From Xylaria sp. FL1777 (taxonomy: Eukaryota; Ascomycota; Sordariomycetes; Xylariales; Xylariaceae), in assembly GCA_022578965.1 (NCBI GenBank), contig MU400564.1, positions 186,001 through 250,000 on the forward strand: a DNA stretch of 64,000 nucleotides. The letters run 5' to 3'. The notes beneath the pieces were generated by a model, which was not told where the DNA came from, did not search any database, and worked only from the letters and a program-made list of their open reading frames with translations. Position numbers and translations under genes: made by a program. Below are positions 36,254 to 45,184 of the stretch, one piece after another. The first letter of the stretch is position 1. Each line of letters begins with the position of its first letter.

Positions 36254-37719
36254 ATGGCCCGTGATCCTATGGTTTGGGTGCTTGTACGAAATTATCGCTT
36301 ATTAAAGACAAACTCACTTGTCCAGTCTCCCAATGTCGCCTTGGAAGCACAAGGCCCCCGAGTCATCATTCGTGAAATCAATGGTGAATACATGGAAGAA
36401 CCTCGTGTCGTTGATGATATAAAATCACTTGGGGACGATATCAATAGGAAAGCCTACCACCATGCTGCACACGGTGTTTACATTTCACAAGAAACCCACG
36501 CAGGCAACTTTCCCATATGGGTCTGCCTGGAACGGAGTGTGAACTGCCAGGAATATCACTTGTCGGTTCTCAACTTGTATAGTTTCGAGTTTTCGGTGTT
36601 CCCTATCTCGAAGATCTGCTGGATTCCTAGTCATGAGACAGCAGATGGAGAATTGTACACAATTATCAGTGGTCCTGGGAAACATGGCTACAAAGAGACG
36701 CATCTACCGGCGATAGTGCAAAAATTAGGTCTTCCAGAACAGGCCAAATATGCTGTACCTCTCTCCAGCTTACCAGGACTCACAAAGCTAGAACCAAGGC
36801 GACAGCAAAAGCTCTTCAACCAACAATATATGAATTTTAAACAGGGATATAGGGCATGTTCAAGACTCACTCGTCTAAATCTTCGCGGTCTGGGATACCA
36901 ACGACAATCCCACATAGGTATTGATTCAGAGTTCCCTGGATTTTGTCGCGATGACTATCTCTATAGCGATGAAGAAAGCACCAGCAGTCTTCCTCAGAAC
37001 CCCTCCGTAGACGAGAGCATTCCCGAGGCGAGTAGTCCCAGTTACTCTTTAGAGCGACGAAGAACCTGACACTATATCTTGCATAGGGCTTGTGCCGATG
37101 CCCTTGTCGCTATTCGGATCTCGGACCAACCTACTTAAACCTCAATCCACTGCATAGGCATGTCACAGATTCTGAGTGCGATCTCGGCTCGGACCATCAA
37201 CCTCACTGCATCTTTGGGGTACATAGACTAGATCATTGTGTAATAAATGGCCCAGGACTTGGTCGTGAACATGATCACTGCGTCCTGAGCGGTAGCCATT
37301 CGATGATCGTTGACCCTGTGATGGTCAATACTGAGCACCGAGCGACAGGTGCCAATACTACGGTAAACCGTATTGCTGCAGCTGAATTAGAGATAGAACC
37401 GGATGGCGATGTCGAAACCAAGTCACTCCCTGGTGAGCTCGAAGATCTCGCCGGCCAGCGCTGTTTTCGTGACAGCGAAAAGCTGCTCCAGGATCGAGAC
37501 ATGCAGATGTGGAGCATTCATCACGACACCCCATTATCCTCACTAGAATCGAGACAGAGCAGTCCCGCCATAGAATTTTTCCCCGATATGCCAGAGGATC
37601 AAGAAAGGCTGGGCAATCTCCCAGACCCTGCCCCCGATTTTACCGCAATTCAAGGACCCATCGTCACTGATTACGATGCTCTGATGACCACCCCCGAACC
37701 ACCAGAAATACGTAGATGA
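36254..37719 (+). CDS. Hypothetical protein, probably two exons
   Basis: The ATG at 36254 opens a 271-codon frame. Its N-terminal part looks folded (DPMVWVLVRNYRLLKTNS, PIWVCLERSVNCQEYHLSV, QAKYAVPLSSLPGLTKL). The C-terminal part is acidic and Ser-rich. A second frame of 209 codons starts 20 bases after the stop. It is also acidic and Pro/Glu-rich (SSPAIEFFPDMPEDQERLG) and ends at 37719. I suspect a short intron near 37030-37086, with acceptor TTGCATAG before GGCTTGTGCCG, joins them. The donor is not clean, so this is uncertain. I recognise no family. It may be a lineage-specific gene or two separate ones. Confidence 0.45.
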
Positions 37720-38903
37720 GTATCCAGAGTACATGAAAAAAGGATGAGCACGGCTCAAGACATGGCGAGGTCAACTACTCAGCGAGCCGTGCTCAATTGT
37801 GCATTTCAGATTACCCCCAGTACATCATTATTATTGTTGCAGCGACACAGCATCGTAACATCGCATACCAGCCGACAACCCTACCTCACTTCCTCATTTT
37901 CGTAGATGGGGTGTCCCAAATAGCTCAATCTATCGCAACCAAATGGGCTCTTTCATGCATGCCTCCACGAGCTGGGAAAGATAGAAGAGAGCTCACAGGC
38001 ATTTGTCATATACAAGAGTGCGATCATGGAAGAAAGGCGACTTTCGGATTTTCCAGTTATTCCAACAAGCGGAGACACAGAGACTCCGTTTACAACCCTA
38101 CAGAAATGAACCAGAATGCAAATACTATGACAGGTACCTTATGTTGTCCTCTGATATTTAGGGAATTAGTTGTGTGGCAAAGGTCGCCTTAGCAAGGGAT
38201 TATGTCCGAGGTAAATGGAAATACATAAATGATTCCCTCCCCCTTTTCTACTGTAATCCTTACATGCAAACCGGATGAAATATTGGACCCCGTCGTGCTA
38301 AATCAAGTCAGAATAGAATGTTCATGCAACGATTAAGTTTAACATAATCATAAAACCAGGTATCTAGTACTCTAAACCACATATAGACAAATTTACACCC
38401 CATTTCCTTTTTTCGCGTTGAAATAGAAACACTAGATGCGCGTGATTAAGAAACGATGCAGTTATCTGTAGTCTATGAGATGGGTTCTATATATGACACG
38501 CCGCGTCGCAGTTTATTTACAAAAAGTAGATCTCAGGTTTTACCAAGTTAGATAGTTAGGGTTATTCACCCCAGCAAATCCAAAAGGTAATCGACCATTA
38601 TAGGTAAGGTATCTAGGTAGGTAGGTTGAGAGTTACTCAAGTTATCCAACCATAACTCAAAAAATGCAGATGTAAATCATCTCGCAAGAACGCTTCGTGG
38701 CGCCTGCTATTTGCCATGTCAAGCAATATAGGTACATGAAAGCAAAATGCATCCGTCGGTTAGCAAAACAATGCTCGGCCCCCAACCCGAACCCCTACCC
38801 AAAGCCGCTGAAAAGAGGGCCCAGTTTTCAAGACTTCTTCGCGGTCCCGTTCCACTGGGCTTGATTCGTTAAGTTCAGATCGACAAGCCGTTGCCCGCCC
38901 ACC
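37720..38903. other. Convergent intergenic region
   Basis: About 1.2 kb between the hypothetical gene (plus) and pantothenate kinase (minus). It is AT-rich and includes ATCTAGGTAGGTAGGTTG near 38610. A 131-codon frame at 37797-38192 has no family features. No gene was supported. Confidence 0.45.
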
Positions 38904-40503
38904 TTAAATATTGCCATCACTGGCACGGGCGCGCAGGCGATCCTCGAGCGCAGCACCGTCCTCCTCAAAGCTACCCCTACGCCCCCAATTTTGAGGTTGT
39001 CGGTTGAGGAACGCGCCGACGGCACCGAGGTAACCTTCGTGGCGTAGGAAGTACGCCTGTTTCTGACCTTTACTCCAAAACCGGATGGCGTAGCTTAGAG
39101 TATTCATAGTCTGGGGGTGGCCGCGGATGAAAGATCCGCCAAAGTAAATATGCGACAAGCCGTGGATGTGGGAGTGCAGATATGCGATCTGGCCGATGTT
39201 ATTGCTGATGGCATAGAGTAGGGAGCGTGAGATATCAGCGGCGGAAAACCGGGACGACATATCAACGGGGGTCTTCGATTGTGATGAGGAAATAGTGTCA
39301 CTCGAGGATGCCTGTATTTGCTGGTCGGGTTGGGGATGGTGGTGTTTGAGGTTGCCGTTGTTTTCGTCCTCATTCTCGGCTTCTCGCTTCATCCTGAATA
39401 CTTTTCCGAAAGAGCTCGCAATGGCGGTGCTTTTGAGCCCGATCTTGTTGTAGTCAGTGCCATATATGTCTCCCACCAGCATGTCGACCTTGGCGTTGTC
39501 ACCTTGGGCGGCCTTATCGAGCATATCGTCGAAACTGTCGGCCGATGTGAGGAGAGATAGTAGACCCCATAGTGTGCCACCACCAAGTGAAGTGCCACCT
39601 ACACGTTCGTAGTTCCTCGGGCCGGACACCTTGAGTATACTGACACCAGATCCAATGTTGACAAGCATGTAGGGGTAGATATCGGCCTCGGGCTGTACGA
39701 ACTGCATGGGTTCGGCTTCCGAATAAGTGAAGACCTCACGGGGTATCTCAGTAATGAAGAAGTCGAGTCCTATAGCGTATGCTGTTAGCATTCCCGCTGC
39801 GTCAGACACGTGCATCTACGGGAATCTCACCTATTATTAGACAAGCCATTTCATCTTCCCGCAATACATCGACACCAAGAGCCTTCTTTATCCTATCATG
39901 ATATTTGAACGCGCCTCCTCCGGTAGTCATAATACATAGGTCCTTTGGCTTAGAGCCATTGAGAGCCAGTTGGTTGTCTTTAAGGTGTCGCATGAACTCG
40001 ATACAATCATCAATACGATCGGTCTCGAAGGAATGGAAATTCAGCCTTCCTCCTGGCTCGGTTGAATGCGCCTCACGAGAGAAGTAGACGAGCTTGGCCA
40101 AAGAACCACCGATCTAAGACGAAACATATCAGCCTTCTCGTCCGTTATGTATCATGCGTCATCTGTCCAGGGTCAGGACCGGAGACGAACGGTGCAAGCG
40201 CGGCGCAACACTTACATCGACGGCTATATGGCTGACAACAGCGGTATGGTTGGGTAACCTGATGTCCTTGCCCTCGTGGTAGCTGCCGTTGGCGTTGGTG
40301 TAGCCATTGGCGGGGGTGGCGGGCTGTTCGGTGCCGTCGACTATAAAGGCGCCCTTGACATTGATGCGCACCGAACCGGGATGCGATATGGTGCTGTCGA
40401 TCTCGGCGGTAGCGCGCGGTCGGGAGTAACTCTCGCGATGCTCGGCATCATCGCCGGTAGCGATGGCTGTGTCGACGTGGGCGCTTGCATGATCATGGGA
40501 CAT
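38904..40503 (-). CDS. Pantothenate kinase (eukaryotic type II, Cab1 family)
   Basis: Phosphorylates pantothenate, the first and rate-setting step of coenzyme A synthesis. Three exons (40503-40216, 40113-39831 and 39769-38904) total 1437 nt, or 478 residues. The acetate-kinase-fold phosphate loop reads VDIGGSLAKLVYFS across intron 1. TTGGGAFKY and NIGSGVSILKVSG are the conserved glycine-rich nucleotide and regulatory motifs. IYFGGSFIRGHP near the C-terminus is also family-typical, as is YLGAVGAFL. The first about 95 residues are a variable Ser/Ala/His arm. A Lys/Glu/His/Gln-rich insert (about residues 320-365) interrupts the C-lobe and looks disordered. The ATG encoding MSHDHASAH is chosen because the upstream frame opens only on TTG. 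Confidence 0.93.
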
Positions 40504-41494
40504 GGTACTGATTGATCGACGACTACTTGCGCTGCTTCTGTGCCACGGTTCATACAATACCGGTACCGAGTCTTCTTGATCACAGGAGAAGGGCAGGATG
40601 CGATGGTAAGTATGGTGGTGGTGGTGCTGCTGCTGCTTCTGGATGGATGGACGGATGGGTGAGTGTGATGCAAAGACGGCGCAGAAGCCAGACTCCTGGT
40701 GGATACTTATTCAGGGCGGCATGAAGGTAGGTTTCACAAGAGGACAAATCAGTAAATCAATCTGACATGTTGTTCTGTATTAGGAGATAACAAGGAGTAA
40801 GTCTTTGGCGAATTTGAGGATGAGTAAGAAAGGTCAATTCCCCTCGGCCAGAGACGCTTGTACATAGTACTCTAAGCTGTTGTCGGTAAGGGCAAATGCA
40901 GGGTTTGGTGGGGTGAACTGACTGTGCGCTCAGGTACTGAGGGGTCAGGGTTGGGGGATATAGCATACCAAGGTACCTAGCACCTAGGTATGTACTTTAC
41001 TGAGCTACAGCACTATGGCTACTTAACCATTAGGTACTTACCTACCAACTTACTAATTCCCAAGGGCCGAGGGAGATAGACTTATTTGACTATCTGTAAG
41101 TATATGTACCTTATCTTCAGTCTAAGTAATTCTTATCGATACTGACTTGTATTACCGATATTTAACTACGTAATGGGTCGTACATAAGAAGCTACCTAGG
41201 TAGATAGTAGATACTTATTTAGTGTACCTACGAAGATGTTATACAGGAGCTGTTCATATTACTTGTATAATACTCTCAACATCATGTACTGCCCCCTTTT
41301 CTTAATCATCTAAACCTGAAATATGATCTCTCTGAATAATGGAGGCTTGAATTATGTCTACGCCGAGTATGCCATCTGGTCATGGACAACAAGCAGGGGA
41401 GAAAACATACCAAGTCGAGATCTTGTATCATGCGTATCCTTGTATTTCACGGAGATTGCAAGCTGCTTCAGCAAGAGAGGCATAAACATCTATT
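40504..41494. other. Intergenic region upstream of pantothenate kinase
   Basis: About 1 kb, with the pantothenate kinase promoter and leader at the left. From 40968 to 41225 it is dense in GGTACCTAG, CCTAGGTATG, TTACCTACC and CTACCTAGGTAG motifs. It then runs into the 3' flank of the hydrolase gene. No gene was supported. Confidence 0.5.
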
Positions 41495-42485
41495 CTAGTT
41501 TAGCAGGAATGTCCGCAGATGCCGCATGTACTTCTCGCGTTGATCAACATGGGCAAAATGGGCTGCACCATCCAAAGTCACCCATTTAACCTTCTCAATA
41601 TGGTCGAAGAAAGGCTGCATCGCGACATCCTGGGCCTCATCTTGCTCTCCATTCAAGAGGAGTGTAGGCGCTTTTATCCGCTTCAATTCCGGCACGCAAG
41701 TCCAATTACGGAGCGAGCCAGACACATAGAGCTCGCTAGGCCCGTACCTAGCTCAGATGTCAGCCATTGATATCCTGCTTATTGCATAGAATTGACTCGT
41801 GAACTGGGAATTTGGGAGAAGAAGCTGCTTACATTGTTCCATAAGTGGTCGGGTCCTTGGTAAACCAGTCAAGCGCAGCCTGAACCTCCTTTGCCGGCCA
41901 TGGCCTGGCAAGGCTAAGGTGTTTCTTATAGAAAACCTCAACAGCGGCCTCATATTCTGGACTTTCAAACTCCAAGGTCTCCTCGGCACGGTCTAGTACT
42001 TCTTGGACGTCCTGGGGTAGCTGTTTTCGTAACGCGGTGATCCCGACCCTCCAGACATCCATGCTCGCTAGACTACTGGCAATGACGAAACGGTGAAGGT
42101 TGGCAGCGCGTGGGCTTGCAGCCCATTCAGCAGTGAACATGCCACCCCATGAATGGCCATAGACATTAATAGGACGTTCCGTCAACCCAAGATGGCGCAA
42201 CAGGTTCTCGAGCTCATCAATGAAAAGGCTCGAGGACCAGAAGACCTCATCGCCCGCCTTGTCTGGCAGATGAGTTGAACGCCCATTCCCTATTTGATCA
42301 TAGAAGACAAGCGGCATCGAAGATGCAAGGTCAGTGAGTGGGAGCAAGTATTCGTGACATGCTCCAGGACCCCCATGCACAACGATCAAGGGGATAGCGT
42401 CGGATTCAAGATCACCGACAACTTTATACCAAGTTTCACAGGGGAAAGAGACGCCGTTGACGTTGAATTGAGCTATCCCTTCCAT
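41495..42485 (-). CDS. Proline iminopeptidase-like alpha/beta hydrolase (peptidase S33 family)
   Basis: Likely removes N-terminal proline from peptides or hydrolyses related amides. Many fungal members have unknown substrates. Two exons (42485-41833 and 41747-41495) give 301 residues. VVHGGPGACHEYL supplies the oxyanion hole. YGHSWGGMF places the nucleophile at Ser112. LLNGEQDEAQD gives the likely acid Asp254. GAAHFAHVD gives the catalytic His281. The FYDQIGNGRS segment after the oxyanion loop is characteristic of this family. A helical lid follows (about residues 130-215). The first codons MEGIAQFNVNGV and the absence of a signal peptide indicate a cytosolic enzyme. All triad residues are present. 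Confidence 0.9.
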
Positions 42486-43260
42486 TGCCTTTACCTATAA
42501 CAGAGCTTTGAAGATCGTAGTATTCGATTAGCTGTGTGCTCCTATGTTAGAAAGATACGAAAGCCCATATACAAGTAAGCGCGATGGAGATTTGAGGGTC
42601 AAAACGAAGGGCTCCTCCAACTAGTCTTCTGGCTCTATCCGGAATAGATACCAACTTGTATGTCAATCCCTTCTATATCGCAATTTTCAGAGAACGAGAG
42701 CATCAGGGGTCCGGGAGTGGGGTACCTCGGTAGCGTTGTTCGTCTGTTGGTAAGATATCCAAATCATGCATATCTTACGCCGTACAATAAATTTCTTAAC
42801 ATCAATGCAGATTGTTCATTCTCCACCATGTTTTTGGTTTTGTTTTTCTTCATTTAAGAGGTCCGTTCAAATCGTCTGCCGCGTATCGGATTCACATACC
42901 AAAACCTAAGACAATGAAGCTCCTGGTAGACTGAAAGAACTGAGGCATAGCAGCTGTCATTCATCTATATCATATCATCGCTCAATAGAGAATGAGCTAA
43001 TTGCAGTCAGTCTTTCGTAATCTAAATATTGATCGCTATTTATGAAATTTTATCTGAAGTAAAGCCATTCTACAAGATGAATTCTAAATATTTTTAATAT
43101 AGTTATCAATTGTTTTAAGACCTTGACGTTGGCGCATCTCAGGCTCAGTCAGCTTATCACGTATGAAAATCCGTGTCTATTACATCTACACTCGGCCACC
43201 TCGCTGCCTCTTGATGACATAACCCTTCGCGCAAAGTACATGCAAATCTGATGCATGCGG
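42486..43260. other. Intergenic region
   Basis: About 775 bp of AT-rich sequence with the hydrolase promoter at its left end. A 65-codon plus-strand frame (42660-42857) has no features. Nothing else recognised. Confidence 0.5.
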
Positions 43261-43263
43261 CTA

Positions 43264-43856
43264 CTAAGGAAGTGGGACCTCCAGGTAGGAACAACCTTCA
43301 GCAGCGACGGTGGTGATTCTAAGAGTAGTTGCAGAGAAGCGACTTACCGGATATCTGTGGCCAAACGTTCTTGTGAAGGAGGCTCGGCAAGTATCGCGGC
43401 AAGAAAGTCTGTAGAAATAGGATGTGCCTCCATGTGTGAGGCCAGAATGATGAAGCATGCGTTTGACATCTGATGTTTCGTAGCTATCTTCCAATGCCGG
43501 AATGTGGAAGAAAAGGTCGTTTTCGCCTGTCAGCTCCTCAACAAGGCCTTTCTGACTCAAATGCTGTTTGACCAAGTAGAGCTCATTCTAGACGCATCTC
43601 TACTTGCTCAATCTGCATGAGATGAAGCCTTTATAGGGACGTGCTGCCAAGTGCCTATAGATCTTCTGGATCTCGGCGACGTTCTTGTCCACTCGGTCAA
43701 AGGAAGGGTTGATAGTACGGCGAGGCGAACAGGGCCCAAGCTAGCATCAGCTAGCTGCTGATAATACCAGGCTAGTTTCTTCTGTTTCATCCCACGAGAG
43801 TCCATGTCAGTCAAGTTTAGGTATCTCTTGATCATAGGCTGCGACCAGGCCATCAA
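43264..43856 (-). pseudogene. Fragmented minus-strand coding remnant, unknown family
   Basis: Several short minus-strand segments have protein-like composition but do not join into one clean frame. From right to left they include LMAWSQPMIKRYLNLTDMD and AWYYQQLADASLG near 43760-43850. Next, in another frame, comes NPSFDRVDKNVAEIQKIYRH and RPYKGFISCRLSK near 43615-43710. Then LYLVKQHLSQKGLVEELTG and MSNACFIILASHMEAHPIS, followed by LAAILAEPPSQERLATDIR, occur at about 43360-43590, again in more than one frame. Introns could explain some shifts: there are possible acceptors and a GTAAGT donor near 43346. I could not build a full model. I read this as a decayed or mis-spliced gene of unknown function. 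Confidence 0.35.
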
Positions 43857-43947
43857 GGACTGCGTTCAACATTAAGCAATCAATACTTTGCCCACTGAGG
43901 TACTAGCTGTCAGCGTCGTCAATAGTAGAAGAACGATTATCGTTATG

Positions 43948-44187
43948 TCAATGGCCATGACCATCGTCGACGTCACTGATGCCGCTGCTTTCAAGATCAT
44001 TCTGATCTGGGTCAGCTGCTAAATCGAGAACATCTTCGATGTGTTGCTCTGCTGCAATGGTGAGCAAGAGTAGGGGTTTCGGCGTATTTTCTTCTCTTGT
44101 GACCTGAAAAGCGTCGCCTTGCTGGCTTGCGGGGGCCCTTCCTTCTCTGGCTGTGAAATCCCGGAAGTTTGAGCCCCCGGTTGACAT
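43948..44187 (-). CDS. Short hypothetical ORF, acidic C-terminus
   Basis: A 79-codon frame starting ATG (MSTGGSNFRDFTAREGRAPA) and ending DVDDGHGH. It contains a hydrophobic-acidic segment, LLLLTIAAEQHIEDVLDLAA, that looks like an amphipathic helix. Its start lies about 25 bases from the palindrome cluster at 44212-44272. It may be the first exon of the broken coding remnant at 43264-43856, since both are on the minus strand and contiguous. No family recognised. Confidence 0.3.
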   Translation of the reverse strand: MSTGGSNFRDFTAREGRAPASQQGDAFQVTREENTPKPLLLLTIAAEQHIEDVLDLAADPDQNDLESSGISDVDDGHGH

Positions 44188-44211
44188 ACGACTCCCTATC
44201 GCCGGACATTA

Positions 44212-44272
44212 TCTATAGACGCCATCCCAGGACGCTGTCCTAGGACAGTGTCTATAGACAGCGTCTATAGAC
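44212..44272. repeat. Cluster of perfect palindromes and nested inverted repeats
   Basis: Three copies of TCTATAGAC occur at 44212-44220, 44251-44259 and 44264-44272. The last two are preceded by G, making the perfect 10-bp palindrome GTCTATAGAC. Between them is the perfect 14-bp palindrome CTGTCCTAGGACAG (44235-44248). An outer inverted pair, CGCTGTC (44233-44239) and GACAGCG (44257-44263), nests around it. The dyad-rich 60 bp lie between two minus-strand open frames and within 1 kb of arg1. They could be cruciform-forming DNA, a binding-site array for a dimeric factor or the end of a mobile element. I see no target-site duplication. Confidence 0.75.
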
Positions 44273-44291
44273 GACCTAACATCTGCCGCCT

Positions 44292-44760
44292 TCACAAAAA
44301 AGACAACGTCCCCGTCTGCGTGAGTAGATATTCGATGGCATTGGGCAGTGTGCCGAATCCATGTTCTGCACTTCCGTAAATTCGTAGTGCTTCTATTTCC
44401 TCTCTCGTAGGAATCTTAAGCGATCTTTCTGGAAGTTCAAAGGTGAGCTCCTCGCGCTCGCGCGAGATTGCTTCCAGTTCCTTTTTCACTTGTGTGTAGA
44501 GCTGGGTTTCGGAGGGTTGTCGGTGAGGTGGAATTGTCGCCAGGTTTTCCATCACCTCTTTCACAGACAATGTCTTACGGATAGGATGGCGGTTAACAAT
44601 GTTGCTCCAATATTGGATGGGCGTGGCAGCGTCCTTAACCAATTCGGAGTCTACCACTCCGTTCAAGCGATTCGCGCGGTAGTTGCGCGACTTTGTCTTC
44701 GGCTTGCTACTGAAACCTTTCCATTGCTTGATCGACTGCAAGGTTCGCCAGTATTCCTCT
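44292..44760 (-). pseudogene. Hypothetical coding remnant without start codon
   Basis: A minus-strand open frame of about 155 codons ending at 44292, with no ATG in frame before an upstream stop. A possible acceptor (TAAGAG) precedes GAATACTGGCGAACC. The product is Lys/Glu-rich and helical: EYWRTLQSIKQWKGFSSKP, SVKEVMENLATIPPHRQP, KKELEAISREREELTFELPE and IPTREEIEALRIYGSAEHG. It looks like real protein sequence but matches nothing I know. It may be a last exon whose upstream exon I cannot find, or a truncated copy of a gene disturbed by the palindromic insertion next to it. Confidence 0.35.
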
Positions 44761-45184
44761 TATGTCGGGGGGCTACTTGGTTTGGCGCAGACAAGCGCTT
44801 TGCGTGAAGGTGGCACAGACAAACATCGTGAGTCACGAGTCACGAGTCACGGTGCTGCAGTCATTCACGGCGACCCACTTGTGTTACCGACTTAGTTAGT
44901 CACTGTTCGATTCACTGCTAGCGGCTTTGCGCGGGCCAATTGCAGCGCGTAGGCAAGCCCCCCCAACAATTCACTACGTCAAGATAAGACGCAAACCTTA
45001 TCAGAAGGCAGAACCCCACCAAAAAATTGCATAGCTCAATTGAATAGCTCCAGACTTTGGGTTGGCCGTCTTCGGAGCTGGAAAGCCTAAAAACCTCGAC
45101 AGCTTCGTTGCCGACGTTGGGTCAGAGACACTTACATCGTATTCCTCTCTATCCATCACCTTTAGGACCTCGACGAATTCTACC
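44761..45184. promoter_or_regulatory. arg1 upstream region
   Basis: About 420 bp between the coding remnant and the arg1 start. It contains the Gcn4/CPC1-like triple site at 44829-44849 (listed separately) and a further near match, TTAGTCAC, around 44896. No gene was supported. Confidence 0.5.
44829..44849 (+). promoter_or_regulatory. Triple Gcn4/CPC1-like site upstream of arg1
   Basis: TGAGTCA at 44829-44835 is an exact match to the palindromic bZIP core used by Gcn4/CPC1/CpcA. It is followed at exact 7-bp spacing by CGAGTCA (44836-44842) and CGAGTCA (44843-44849). The sites lie 336-356 bp upstream of the arg1 ATG. Arginine biosynthesis genes are classic targets of general or cross-pathway amino-acid control, so the placement makes sense. 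Binding itself is inferred. Confidence 0.6.

Noticed and set aside
36692..36915. Minus-strand frame antisense to the hypothetical gene at 36254
   Set aside because: Cys/Arg-rich composition without start context. Typical antisense shadow.
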